64,000 bases of DNA, from NCBI GenBank assembly GCA_024280885.1, contig JAJRPF010000072.1:105690-169689 (forward strand), given 5' to 3'. The notes under the pieces are model-generated. The model was not told where the DNA came from. It saw nothing but the letters and a program-made list of their open reading frames with translations, and did not search any database. The translations under genes were made by a program, and so were the position numbers. Below, piece by piece: positions 1 to 8,624 of the stretch. The DNA comes from Planctomycetota bacterium. Lineage in GTDB: Bacteria > Planctomycetota > JAJSAM01 > JAJVHW01. Position 1 is the first letter of the stretch, and each line of letters begins with the position of its first letter.

Positions 1-242
1 ACTCCGGGCCAGAAGAACGTGCCGGACTCCAACCGCTTCGCGCACACCCATAGACCCGAGCCGTCGAAGACCAGAATCTTCAGTCTTGTGCGGCGACGAT
101 TGCAGAAGACGAAGAGATGCCCTGTCAGCGGATCCTGGCCGAGGACGTCTCGTGCTGCGCACTCAAGTCCGCTAAAGCTCTTGCGCAGATCGGTCGCGCC
201 CGGCGCCAGCTAGATCCGTACCGATGGCGGCAGTGTGAACAT
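1..242 (-). pseudogene. tnpB: IS66-family accessory protein TnpB, broken and cut by the window edge
   Basis: Read on the minus strand from an ATG at 242-240, the product begins MFTLPPSVRI and then meets an in-frame TAG at 212-210 (codon 11). After the stop the frame continues as a clear IS66 Orf2 sequence: LAPGATDLRKSF, DPLTGHLFVF, RRRTRLKILVFDGSGLW, and a final TFFWP at the window edge. In the family the residue at the stop is usually aromatic (RIYLAPG or RIWLAPG), so one point mutation explains the break. The gene sits about 70 bp inside an IS66 terminal repeat (314-337), so it belongs to the outermost, most recent insertion. The rest of the element lies left of the window. The sequence shows the stop; loss of function is inferred. 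Confidence 0.85.
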
Positions 243-313
243 CTTGCGACTCCTCGCTCGCGACGATTGCGGTCGCGATACGAGTTAGGCTCAGGCAGAT
301 CCGGACGCGCGCA

Positions 314-337
314 AGGTGGGGTCGACCGGACGCTTAC
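314..337 (-). repeat. IS66-type terminal inverted repeat (outer element)
   Basis: On the minus strand this 24-bp segment starts with GTAAGCG, the usual outer end of IS66-family elements. It is identical over 24 bp to 731-754. The element bounded here runs leftward (tnpB at 1-242), and the base beyond it (338) falls inside another IS66 tnpC reading frame. Confidence 0.75.
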
Positions 338-599
338 GTTTCTTCTCCGAGGGAGGGCGTCGGCGTTTGCGACGCTTGGACCACGGCGGGTCCGACGACG
401 GCGGCTTCGACGAGTTGCGCGAGTTCTGGCCCTGGCGCGTCTCGAGCTCTTGGATCCGAGCGGCCTGCACCGCCAGCAACTCGCGTAGCAATGCGGTGTC
501 CTCACGCGACGCGACAAGGTCCTTGCGAAGGCCCAAGATCAAGTCGCGCAGATCCGCGATCCCCGCGCGCAGGTCGTCGGATCGGGTCCCGTCGTCCAC
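338..599 (-). pseudogene. tnpC: IS66-family transposase TnpC, N-terminal fragment
   Basis: The minus-strand reading frame starts at a GTG (599) and encodes the N-terminal coiled-coil and linker region of IS66 transposases. The leucine-rich helix around residues 10-60 leads into the hallmark QNSRNSSKPPSSD, then a basic run (KRRKRRRPPSEKKRK). The frame is cut at 337/338 by the terminal repeat of a second IS66 element. The zinc-binding and DDE catalytic regions are absent from the window, so the fragment cannot be an active transposase. Its own element end is the repeat at 731-754, leaving a 130-bp leader without tnpA or tnpB, as in single-gene ISBst12-like members. Confidence 0.85.
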
Positions 600-730
600 A
601 TGGAGTTCATCGTCCGTGGAGGGGGATTTCGGGGTCCAGCCAAAATGGCAGCCTGAGACGAGCCTGGGGCACCACGTGAACGGTTACGCCTGCGGCGGTG
701 TCATTTTCGCATGGACTCCGTGCGGCGGAC

Positions 731-754
731 AGGTGGGGTCGACCGGACGCTTAC
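731..754 (-). repeat. IS66-type terminal inverted repeat (inner element)
   Basis: This is an exact 24-bp copy of 314-337, in the same orientation, with GTAAGCG at its outer end (754 on the minus strand). To its left is the tnpC fragment; to its right, from 755, an IS1595 transposase frame begins abruptly. It therefore marks the insertion point of the first IS66 element in an older IS1595 element. Confidence 0.75.
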
Positions 755-1067
755 GCTGATCGGGTACGAACGCTCGATCGAGTCGACTACGCAGGGGATG
801 AAGCAAGCCGACGTCCTGCCGGTGTTCCACCGCGTCGTCTCCAACCTCAAGGCGTGGCTGAGCGGCACGCATCACGGCGGCGTCTCGGCCAAGCACCTGA
901 ACGAATTCGTCTTCCGCTTCAACCGCCGGCGCACACCACAGGCGGCGTTCCAGACACTTCTCGGGCTCGCCCCGCAGGTCTCGGCGCCGACGTACGCACA
1001 GTTCTACACCCAGGAGGGCGAGCCTGGCGGGTGGGAGCATCCGACGGACACGGCGCCCGATGCCTGA
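755..1067 (+). pseudogene. IS1595 (ISXO2-like) transposase, C-terminal fragment
   Basis: The plus-strand frame carries the end of an ISXO2/IS1595 transposase. FHRVVSNLKAWLSGTHHG, then SAKHLNEFVFRFNRR and LGLAPQ match the conserved C-terminal part of the DDE domain, where the HLN...FRFNRR block is diagnostic. The frame runs back through the IS66 repeat without a genuine start, so the N-terminal two-thirds, including most catalytic acidic residues, is lost to the insertion at 754/755. The natural stop codon at 1065-1067 is preserved. Confidence 0.8.
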
Positions 1068-1099
1068 CCACTACATCTTGGGGTGGTGTAGCCAACCGG

Positions 1100-1591
1100 A
1101 TACCCATGGTCGGCCCACATGTAGACGATGCGCTTGTGCCCCAGTTCCCGCTTCGTCCACGTCTCGTACTCGCTCTCCCACACGGCCTTCAGCCGCACGA
1201 TCTGCGTCGCCGAGAGTCCTGGTGCGTCGGGACCCAGAAGCGCCGTCAGAGCGTCCTGGAACCCGCCCGTCGAGATACCTTTCAGGTAGAGCCACGGGAG
1301 CAGTTCTTCGATCGCCTTCGTGCGTCGCAGGTAGGTCAGAAGGATCGCGCTCGTGAAGCGTACGCGCTCTTCACCTCCCTTTCGGTCGTCGCGTACGCGC
1401 GGCGCTCGCACGTCGATGTCTCCGAGCCCCGTCTGCAGCTTGCGCTCCTGCGCGTAGCCGTTGCGGCGCACGACACGCCGGCCGTCGTCGCCTCGCACCT
1501 CGGTGAACTGGCCGACGAAGTCGTCCACCTCCGCCTCGAGGGCCGCTGCCAGCATATTCCGCGCCCCCTCTCGGCAGATCTCCGTCAACAC
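1100..1591 (-). pseudogene. IS256-family (Mutator-type) transposase, N-terminal half
   Basis: The product contains NMLAAALEAEVDDFVGQF, RRNGYAQER, RFTSAILLTYLRRTKAIEELLPW, LYLKGISTG and LLGPDAPGLSATQIVRLK. These give a continuous match to the first ~165 residues of IS256 transposases (normal length about 400). The match stops in the block where the first catalytic Asp lies (MWADH in place of the usual VWADGIY), after which the frame is unrelated. The start is uncertain: GTG at 1594 or TTG at 1591, with an open frame to about 1690. The C-terminal half, with the remaining DDE residues, is missing. Confidence 0.85.
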
Positions 1592-1761
1592 GTCCTTCGT
1601 CTCGCTTGGCGCTGGGCTACGCGGCTGCGTCCTCGTACTCTTCTCCGCGGCGTACTCCTCTCCCCTTGTCGGGGACTCGGGTGATCACTTCGTCGTGTCA
1701 CCAAGGGTACGCCGCCTTCATGTCCAGAGCGCCCAGCCACAACTCTTGGTCAGAACTCCGC

Positions 1762-4287
1762 CTACCTGAGCGTCAGTGCCTTCTTCAAGTAGTCGACGAT
1801 CACCGCCGCGTCGTAGTTGGCGTTCCATGACGACTTCCGGCGTTCGCGGAGGCGGCTGAAGAGCCACTCCAGAGAACCGTCGCCACCGACGCTCTCGATG
1901 TACGCCGAGAGCGACGCATCGCCATCCACCAACTCGGCGGCAGAGGGCTCGACGACGTTCTCGTCCATCACTAGGTTCTCGAGCTTCGGAGCAGCTACGG
2001 AGATGAGGTTCTGGTCTATCTTCGTCTGCCAGCCGTAGAGGAGGTTGTCCTCAAACGTCGCGTTCCGGTGCGCGAATGTCGGGTTGAAGTGCACGACGTA
2101 TCCGGGGTTCCCGCCGCCCTTGTGGATGAACAGATTGCCGGTAATCGATGCGCCGTCGACACTGGCGAACGCGACGCCGTATCCGCCGCGAACCTCGCCG
2201 AAGTCGCGGCCGCTGTTTGTGAACACGTTGTCACGGACGGTTACGTCCCAGTGCGTGTAGTCCTCGGTCCCCCCGGCGATGATCAGAGCATTCTGCGTGT
2301 TTACGAACACGTTACGTTCGATCAGCGCATGCTGCACGCCGTGGTATTGGTTGGCGGCCAGTCTGATAGCTGCGTTCGAGGGGCGTGCGAACACGTTGTC
2401 GCGCACGATGACGTCGTGGGGCTCTTTGAGGTAGAGATTGTGATTGAACTTGGTCTGAACCGAGTTCTTGTAGGTCGGATGGTGTCCGTTGTGATCGAAC
2501 GTGTTGCCTTCGATCAACAAGTTTCTCACCTTTCGCAGGTAGGCACCCTGCGAGTGCGGTCCGCCGATGTTGGCGTACGCGAAGAGGAATTGAGAGCGGC
2601 GAATACGTATGTCGTTCGGCAGGGCCGTCGCTGGGTTGTTTGTCGCGGCGAGCTTGAAGTTCGTCATGAAGTACTCGAAGCGACAGTCCTCGAACAACAC
2701 GTCTTCCAGTGCTCCAGCCAAGGAGACAGCGGCGGTGTCCTCCGACACGGTCTGCTCGTCGAAACGAGAAGAGTTGGGGTCCCGTGACCGGCAAGCGAAG
2801 TGCAGGCCGACGAACGAGACGTGCTTGCTGTGATAGCCAGCGACACCGTCCCGCGTGCCGGGATCGATGAGTGGGCGCGCCCCGGTCCCGTATGAGGTGA
2901 TGAGGAGTGGCTCCGACTTGGAGCGGCCAGACTTTCGGAAGTCTTGTGAGAGTTGCTCGTTCCACTCATCGCCGGACTTGAGTAGCAGCCAGTCGGGGGA
3001 CCCGTCGCGGAGTGCCGCGTACCCGGCCGCGAGTGTCTTTCGCGGCGTCGCCGTGGACAATCCGTCGTTGGCGTCGTTGCCCTCCGAACTGCTCACGTAG
3101 ATCTTCCGCGTGTCCGCACTCGCGGTGAACTCTGTCCACTTGAATGTCGAGGGGCCAGGTACCGGATCGACAACCGGGGGTACGACGGGCGGCGGCGCGT
3201 CCTCCTGGACCTGAACATACGCCGTCTCCGAGACCGTCTGGCTGTCGGAGTTGATGATCGTGATGTCGGACGTGTCGCCGTCCTTGCCGCCCTCGGGCAT
3301 CGTCACCTCAAGCACTGTCTCGGTGGCGCCGCGGACGGTTGCCTCTTCGTCGCCGATCAGGACCGTGACGCCCTCGCTGGCGGAGAAGTTCTCGCCCGTG
3401 ATCGTGACGTTCTGACCTGGGATCGCCGGGACCGGCTCGCGTACGTCGGTGATCTCGGGCTCGGCGGTGTCGAGCGCGATCGGTGTGCGGATCTTCGTGC
3501 GCACGGGTGTGCGGACGTTGGCGTTGAACTTGTACTTCGTCGTGCCGTCCGCCTTGCCGGGACCGCCCGCGCCCTGCTGCTCGACGATCATGGTGTATGT
3601 GCCGAGCCGGCCGGTCAGGGGGAGTCTCTTGACGACGATCTTGCGACTGTTCGTCTTGACGTAGCGGTCCATGTCGGCGATCGGTTGACCGTCAGGGTCC
3701 GTGATTGAGACGAGCCGTGCTGGGGTGTCGCGGCGGCCCCACTGGAGGACGATGCTGAATTCGGCGCCCTCCATACCCTCGAAGCTGTGGGTGAGGCGTG
3801 TTGAATCCGCTGTGAGCGTGCCCCGGTCCTTCTTCCGCGAGGCCCACGTCTGCTTGGCCCGCAGTTGCACATCGTACGCGCCGGCGGTGCCCTGCGTGCC
3901 GCGCACGAGGACCGTGTAGGCGCCGGAGCGCTCGATCGTCTTCCAAGAGAGCACGGCCGCTTGGCCCTTCGCTCGCCCCTTGGAGTACCGAATGGCGACC
4001 CCGACACTCTGACCGTTGGCGTTCTCGAGATCGATGGTCGGGGAGAGCTGCGAGCTCTTCGTGCGTTGGACCCGGGCCGCGATCTTCTCGCCCGCCATGA
4101 TGGTCGCCTTGAAGTAGTCGACATCGTCGGCGGTCGCGATGTCGGCCCTGTACTTCAGGTTGCCAAACGTCGTGTGCGCTGGGGCTCCGCTCGAGAACGA
4201 GCCGAACACGAGCAGCGCACCGGTGGCGAGTGTGAGTGCGGTCACCTTCTTGCTCCTGCGAGAAGGCACTACTGTACGGGATGACAT
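1762..4287 (-). CDS. Secreted protein with IPT/TIG domain and right-handed beta-helix
   Basis: The 841-residue product starts with a basic segment (SRRSKK) and a hydrophobic signal sequence to about residue 37, so it is probably exported. Residues ~40-260 look like beta-sandwich modules of the kind found in bacterial pre-peptidase C-terminal regions. Residues ~280-360 form an IPT/TIG immunoglobulin-like domain (GQNVTITGENFS). The region from ~390 begins with the KIYVSSSEGNDANDGLSTATP signature common at the start of parallel beta-helix proteins, followed by repeated IEGNTFDHN / VRDNVF / ITGNLF rungs. Such helices occur in polysaccharide lyases and surface adhesins. No catalytic set could be assigned, so the substrate is unknown. 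A GGGAG motif lies upstream of the ATG. Confidence 0.85.
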   Translation of the reverse strand: MSSRTVVPSRRSKKVTALTLATGALLVFGSFSSGAPAHTTFGNLKYRADIATADDVDYFKATIMAGEKIAARVQRTKSSQLSPTIDLENANGQSVGVAIRYSKGRAKGQAAVLSWKTIERSGAYTVLVRGTQGTAGAYDVQLRAKQTWASRKKDRGTLTADSTRLTHSFEGMEGAEFSIVLQWGRRDTPARLVSITDPDGQPIADMDRYVKTNSRKIVVKRLPLTGRLGTYTMIVEQQGAGGPGKADGTTKYKFNANVRTPVRTKIRTPIALDTAEPEITDVREPVPAIPGQNVTITGENFSASEGVTVLIGDEEATVRGATETVLEVTMPEGGKDGDTSDITIINSDSQTVSETAYVQVQEDAPPPVVPPVVDPVPGPSTFKWTEFTASADTRKIYVSSSEGNDANDGLSTATPRKTLAAGYAALRDGSPDWLLLKSGDEWNEQLSQDFRKSGRSKSEPLLITSYGTGARPLIDPGTRDGVAGYHSKHVSFVGLHFACRSRDPNSSRFDEQTVSEDTAAVSLAGALEDVLFEDCRFEYFMTNFKLAATNNPATALPNDIRIRRSQFLFAYANIGGPHSQGAYLRKVRNLLIEGNTFDHNGHHPTYKNSVQTKFNHNLYLKEPHDVIVRDNVFARPSNAAIRLAANQYHGVQHALIERNVFVNTQNALIIAGGTEDYTHWDVTVRDNVFTNSGRDFGEVRGGYGVAFASVDGASITGNLFIHKGGGNPGYVVHFNPTFAHRNATFEDNLLYGWQTKIDQNLISVAAPKLENLVMDENVVEPSAAELVDGDASLSAYIESVGGDGSLEWLFSRLRERRKSSWNANYDAAVIVDYLKKALTLR

Positions 4288-4416
4288 GGGGCGGGCGCTC
4301 CCAGAGATGACGACTCGGCACGTGAAGTTGGCATGGAGTCAAGTTGCAGCATCGTGGGCATCGGAATGAGAGCGGGCCGGGTTTAGTCCTCGATATGAGG
4401 ATTTTCTCGCATGGGG

Positions 4417-4465
4417 GTGTCGTGATTTTCGACACGGCTGCGGACCTCTGTCGCGGCGCCGTGTC
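4417..4465 (+). promoter_or_regulatory. Two mutually exclusive hairpins in the leader of the glycosyltransferase operon
   Basis: GTGTCG (4417-4422) can pair with CGACAC (4430-4435) across a 7-base loop. GACACGGC (4431-4438) can instead pair with GCCGTGTC (4458-4465) across 19 bases. The shared strand means only one hairpin can form at a time, the layout of an attenuator. They lie about 120 bases before the ATG at 4584, in the space between divergent genes. Function is inferred only; there is no U-run after either stem. Confidence 0.3.
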
Positions 4466-4583
4466 CGCGTGCTCTCATGGATCGCGTTGCGACCGGCCGA
4501 TGAATGGTGCAGCGCCCGGTCTGTCACGATGGCGCGCTCAGGCTTGACGTATTGGGCAGATCACGTTGTGCGGAGCCGACACG

Positions 4584-5552
4584 ATGACTGAGCAGAGTGA
4601 GAGCCGTCTCGTGGTGATTTCGCCGGTTCGAGATGAGGCCGAGTTCGCTGAGGTCACACTGCGGACGATGGCTGCGCAGACTCGCCAGCCCGATCTGTGG
4701 GTGATTGTCGATGACGGGTCCACCGATCGCACTCCGGAGATCCTGCGCGAGTGGAGCGACCGGTTGCCGTACGTGCGGGTGGTCAGGCGCGATCGCAAGA
4801 CGCCGCGTGCTGTGGGGCCCGGTGTCGTGCGTGCGTTCTACGCCGGGCTTGATACGGTGGACGTCGCGGACTTTGACTACATCTGCAAGCTCGATCTCGA
4901 TCTGGAGCTTCCGCCGCGTTACTTCGAGACGACCATTCGCCGCATGGAGGGCGAGCCCCGTCTCGGTACGTGTAGCGGGAAGGCGTACTTCCGCGACGGC
5001 ACGGGAAACCTGGTGAGCGAGCAGATCGGCGACGAGATGTCGCTCGGGATGATCAAGCTCTACCGTCGCGAGTGCTTCGAGCAGATCGGGGGCTTCGTCC
5101 GCGAGGTCATGTGGGACGGCATCGATTGTCATCGGTGTCGGATGCTTGGTTGGATCGCGTCTAGTTGGGACGACCCCGAATTGCGCTTCGTCCATCTGCG
5201 TCCGATGGGGTCGAGTCAGGTCTCGATCTGGACCGGGCGGCAGCGGCACGGGTTTGGGCAGTGGTTCATGGGGACGGGGTTGTCCTACATGACGGCGAGT
5301 GCTCTCTATCGGATGACGCGTCCGCCTCTGATCGTGGGCGGGCTCGGGATGTGGTGGGGCTACGTGAAGAGCATGCTGGCGCGGAAGCCGCGGCTCGAGG
5401 ATCCGGCGTTCCGCGCGTTTCTGCGGCGTTGCCAGTGGGCGATGTTGCTGCGTGGCAAGCGGCGTGCGATCGGAGCTTTGCATACCCAAGGGGCGGCGAT
5501 CTGGGATCCGACGGCAGCGAGCCCATGGGCGGACGAGACCGCGGAGAAATGA
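4584..5552 (+). CDS. Family 2 glycosyltransferase
   Basis: This is a 322-residue GT-A-fold inverting glycosyltransferase. It probably transfers a nucleotide-activated sugar to a growing polysaccharide at the cytoplasmic membrane face. VVISPVRDE opens the nucleotide-binding domain, DDGST (residues 43-47) is the classical GT2 block, and the KLDLDLELP stretch (about 102-110) supplies the metal-binding DxD-like acidic pair. A C-terminal hydrophobic stretch (SALYRMTRPPLIVGGLGMWWGY) may peripherally anchor it. Of two possible ATGs (4566 and 4584) the second has CGGAG at a good distance. The stop overlaps the next gene's start (ATGA), so the two are co-translated. Donor and acceptor sugars cannot be read from the sequence. 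Confidence 0.9.
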   Translation: MTEQSESRLVVISPVRDEAEFAEVTLRTMAAQTRQPDLWVIVDDGSTDRTPEILREWSDRLPYVRVVRRDRKTPRAVGPGVVRAFYAGLDTVDVADFDYICKLDLDLELPPRYFETTIRRMEGEPRLGTCSGKAYFRDGTGNLVSEQIGDEMSLGMIKLYRRECFEQIGGFVREVMWDGIDCHRCRMLGWIASSWDDPELRFVHLRPMGSSQVSIWTGRQRHGFGQWFMGTGLSYMTASALYRMTRPPLIVGGLGMWWGYVKSMLARKPRLEDPAFRAFLRRCQWAMLLRGKRRAIGALHTQGAAIWDPTAASPWADETAEK

Positions 5553-6349
5553 GCCTGCCCGAGCCTGTCGAGTCGGCGGTCTCGTCGCCCCCCGCGTCCA
5601 TTGAAATGATGGGCATCCCGCTGCATGTGCTGACTGAGCGTGCGGCGATTGCGCACGTGCTCGCAGCGATCTCCGAGGGACGTGGCGGGATTGTCGTCAC
5701 GCCGAATATCGACCATCTGCGGCGTTGCGTCGCGTCGGCTGCGTATCGCGACATCGTGCTGGCTGCGGATCTCTCGGTCGCCGACGGGATGCCCCTGCTC
5801 TGGGCGAGTCGCATCGCAGGGACGCCGTTGCCCGAAGCGGTGCAGGGGTCCAACCTCATCTACTCGCTGCCGGCGGCTGCGGCGGAGGCGGGACGCTCGG
5901 TGTTCCTGCTTGGCGGAGACGCTGGGACTGCGGAGGGGACCGCCCGCATCCTCTCGGAAATCTCGCCGGATCTGCGCGTCGCCGGCACGTGGTGTCCGCC
6001 CTACGGATTTGAGTCAGATGAGACCGAAATGGCGCGGCTGACCGAGGCGTTGGTCGCGGCGCAGCCGGATATCGTGTTTGTGGGGCTGGGTTCGCCGAAG
6101 CAGGAGCATCTGGCGTTGCGGCTCCGGGCGTGCTTGCCGCGTGCGTGGTGGCTCGGTGTGGGGGTGTCGTTCAGCTACGTGACGGGGGATGTGCAGCGCG
6201 CGCCTGTTTGGATGCGGCGCTGCGGGTTGGAGTGGTTCCATCGGGTCTGCAGCGAGCCCGGACGGCTGGCGCGGCGGTATCTGCTGGAGGGGATACCGTT
6301 TGGTGTGCGGTTGGGTGCGTGGGCGGTCGGGCGGCGACTTCGGGGCTGA
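5549..6349 (+). CDS. WecG/TagA/CpsF-family glycosyltransferase
   Basis: This 266-residue protein carries the full WecG/TagA signature: TPNIDHL (51-57), SVADGMPL (76-83), LLGG near 120, FVGLGSPKQE (177-186), GVGVSFSYVTGDVQRAP (203-219) and GLEWFHRVCSEPGRLARRY near the C-terminus. The family adds N-acetylmannosaminuronic acid or ManNAc to lipid-linked GlcNAc, the second sugar in enterobacterial common antigen and wall teichoic acid linkage units. Here a role in an exopolysaccharide or surface glycan is more likely, given the neighbours. The start is set by the ATGA overlap with the GT2 gene. Confidence 0.9.
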   Translation: MSLPEPVESAVSSPPASIEMMGIPLHVLTERAAIAHVLAAISEGRGGIVVTPNIDHLRRCVASAAYRDIVLAADLSVADGMPLLWASRIAGTPLPEAVQGSNLIYSLPAAAAEAGRSVFLLGGDAGTAEGTARILSEISPDLRVAGTWCPPYGFESDETEMARLTEALVAAQPDIVFVGLGSPKQEHLALRLRACLPRAWWLGVGVSFSYVTGDVQRAPVWMRRCGLEWFHRVCSEPGRLARRYLLEGIPFGVRLGAWAVGRRLRG

Positions 6350-6753
6350 GTCGGTCGGGGCTCGAGCGTGTGAGACTCGCGATCCGCGGGACGGCTCGGC
6401 TGACGGATGGCACCCTGCGGCCGCGGGCGTGCGTGAGATTGGATCGGGTCACGTCCCCGGTCTGCTCCACCCCGGGTGCAGCGTACCGTCGCCGGATTCC
6501 GCACGGGCGCGGAGAGCCGAGGGGACGCGACGTCGGAGGGGCGGCATCGCTCTCGCGGGAACTGAGCTGTGTCCGAAGGCCATGAGAGATCCTCGGTGGG
6601 GTGCGTGTGTGAGCACGTTGTGGGGCTGTGCGAGACTGAGACTGCTTCCGAAAGGAGGCCCAGATCCGCGAAGGGGCCGCCATGGACTGGCTCTGCGTCG
6701 CGCGCCCCGACGCGCCCAAATAGGGTGCGCGTCCCAACCAGCCATCCGGCGCG
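6350..6753. other. Non-coding stretch between convergent glycan genes
   Basis: The 404 bases separate wecG-like (plus) from the SGNH gene (minus), whose stops face each other. Open frames exist on both strands, but they are long only because the DNA is GC-rich and none has protein-like content. I saw no clear terminator, tRNA or IS end here. Confidence 0.6.
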
Positions 6754-7458
6754 TCATCGCTCCTGTCGCGCGATCACGCGTTTCCAGACGAGGTAGCCAC
6801 CGGCTGTGAGATGTAGTCCGTCGTATGTCAATTCCGCGCGGAGCCGTCCGTCTCGGTCGCACATCGGCGCGTGGAGGTCCACGAACGTGAACGCGAGCCG
6901 TTTCGCTGACTCTGCGAGTTGTCTGTTCACGTTGCGGACACTGACGTTCAGAGCGTCGGAATACTGTTCGTCGAAGAGTGGTCCTGCGGCCACGGGTAGC
7001 AAGGACAAGATGTAGAGGCGCGTATCCGGACTCGTGCGCCGGGCCGATTCGACGAGGCTCTCGACGCCCTCTACCACGGCTGTGGTCGAGGCACCGCGCA
7101 GCAGATCGTTGATGCCGATCTGGACGAAGAGCCGTCCCGGGCGCCGACTCACGATCTCGTCGAGCCTCCGCGACACGCCATCGACCGTGTCGCCCTTCAC
7201 TCCTCGATTGAGGACGTCTGCGAGAAGCTCGCCCCACGGCCCCTCGGCGGTGAGGCTGTCCCCGACTAGAATAGTGGAGCCTGGCTCGCTGGGAATCGCG
7301 CGAAATCCGTCCTGTGCAGGCGCATGCAGCCAACCGCTTGCGGAGAGCGGAATCTCGCGACGCGTGGCGCCACGACGTGCTAATAGCACTCCGAGGGCCG
7401 CCGCGAGGATGAGATTCAAGGCCACCGACGCGACGAGCAACCGACGCCCGTTTGTCAC
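6754..7458 (-). CDS. SGNH/GDSL hydrolase, membrane anchored, O-acetylation operon
   Basis: The product is 234 residues. A hydrophobic segment at 6-27 anchors an extracytoplasmic SGNH-fold domain. Block I is VGDSLT with the nucleophile Ser68; the GIND block (115-118) supplies the oxyanion-hole Gly/Asn; block V is DGLHLTAGGY with Asp213 and His216. SGNH enzymes next to MBOAT proteins act as acetylesterases or as the second acetyl-transfer step onto exported polysaccharide. The GTG start (7458) overlaps the upstream gene's TGA (GTGA), making it the third gene of a tight minus-strand operon. Whether it adds or removes acetyl groups cannot be told from sequence. Confidence 0.85.
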   Translation of the reverse strand: MTNGRRLLVASVALNLILAAALGVLLARRGATRREIPLSASGWLHAPAQDGFRAIPSEPGSTILVGDSLTAEGPWGELLADVLNRGVKGDTVDGVSRRLDEIVSRRPGRLFVQIGINDLLRGASTTAVVEGVESLVESARRTSPDTRLYILSLLPVAAGPLFDEQYSDALNVSVRNVNRQLAESAKRLAFTFVDLHAPMCDRDGRLRAELTYDGLHLTAGGYLVWKRVIARQER

Positions 7459-8624
7459 TTCCTGGACTCGGAGATTGGGCGACCGTCGGGGGCGATGGTC
7501 ATGAGCTTGCGCTCGACCAGTTGCTGGATCACCACGTCGGGCCGTTCCCGTTCGATCAGTTGGCGATCGAAGCCGTACTCCCAGCGCCACGTTGCCCGTC
7601 CGAAGCATGGCGAGAGCCACGGGATGAGCGCCTCTCCAAACGAGTCTCGGAAGATCACTGCTGACGTACCGGGTCCAGCAGACTCGATAATGAGTTCCTT
7701 GCGAGACACGACGTCCAACGGCTTCCATCGCACGGGCGCCCCGTCGCTACTGACGAGGGGCGCCGGCGAGTCGGTCGGCGCGACTTCCGTTTCGAGGCGA
7801 TCTGACGCGAGTCCGAGCAGCCTGGCAAGGTCTCCTCCGTGGCTGATTCTCCGCATGAGTTCGCCCGGCTCGCGGCCCAGGCTGTCGCGTGTGAGTGACG
7901 GCCCGAGTGCGTCCACGACGGCGCGCGCGCCGTACCAGGCGCCGAGCAGGTTCCAGTGCGTGTCCGTCTTGTGGAACAGCCGTCCCGACCCCGACGATCG
8001 CGCGCTCAAGAGGGAGTCGCGTAAGTTGATGAGCCGAACGTCGCTCCCGGCGGAGAGCGCCCGCGAGAGTTGATCGAGGCGAGTCTCTCTTGCCCCTGAG
8101 GCGAGTGCCTGCGGAAGGAACTCCGGATAGATCGAGTGCTTGTTCGGAGCGATGACGACCATGTACGCGATACCCCGCTCCGCCAGCCATGCGCGGCGAT
8201 CCTCCAGCGTTCGCACCCACCGAGCGAGTTCGTCACTTGAGAAGGGGCGCGCGTGTCTCTGGTAGTCGAGCACGCTCTCGCTCGTGAGAAAGAGCCAGTC
8301 ATTGGCGCCGAGCAGCACTTTCGCGTTCGAGGAGACGTGGAGGCCGTTGACCTTCAGCAGTCCGTGGGTGCGGATGAGTGATTGCCGGAACCCGAAACGC
8401 TCGTGGAAGTACCACTTGAACTCCCCGGGCCAGCGGATGAGAGTTCGCACGTCATGCGGTGGCCTCGGAGTCCGAGCAGTGCTCTCCTCTCGTGGCGTGC
8501 CGGGGCCGCGCCCAAGTTGGATCGCGGTCACGAGGAGGGGCGCTGTCACGACGCAGAGGAACACCGTGACAAGCATGCGGCTTGCCGCGGGACTGGGCTT
8601 CGAGCGAAGTTCGGTGTCGGACAT
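7455..8624 (-). CDS. AlgJ/AlgX-like polysaccharide O-acetyltransferase domain protein
   Basis: The 389-residue protein has an N-terminal transmembrane or signal segment (17-37) and then the AlgX/AlgJ SGNH-like domain. WYFHERFGFR (71-80), LLGANDWLFL (104-113), the catalytic DTHWN motif (221-225) and RDSFG with the nucleophile serine (326-330) are all visible. In alginate-type systems this protein takes acetyl groups passed across the membrane by the MBOAT partner and puts them on the polymer in the periplasm. Its ATG overlaps the MBOAT stop (ATGA) and its stop overlaps the next gene (GTGA). The acceptor polymer need not be alginate. Confidence 0.88.
   Translation of the reverse strand: MSDTELRSKPSPAASRMLVTVFLCVVTAPLLVTAIQLGRGPGTPREESTARTPRPPHDVRTLIRWPGEFKWYFHERFGFRQSLIRTHGLLKVNGLHVSSNAKVLLGANDWLFLTSESVLDYQRHARPFSSDELARWVRTLEDRRAWLAERGIAYMVVIAPNKHSIYPEFLPQALASGARETRLDQLSRALSAGSDVRLINLRDSLLSARSSGSGRLFHKTDTHWNLLGAWYGARAVVDALGPSLTRDSLGREPGELMRRISHGGDLARLLGLASDRLETEVAPTDSPAPLVSSDGAPVRWKPLDVVSRKELIIESAGPGTSAVIFRDSFGEALIPWLSPCFGRATWRWEYGFDRQLIERERPDVVIQQLVERKLMTIAPDGRPISESRK

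Noticed and set aside
2068..2787. Open frames on the plus strand through the beta-helix gene
   Set aside because: They lie antisense to a clear secreted protein and have no family features; they reflect the same GC-bias shadow effect.
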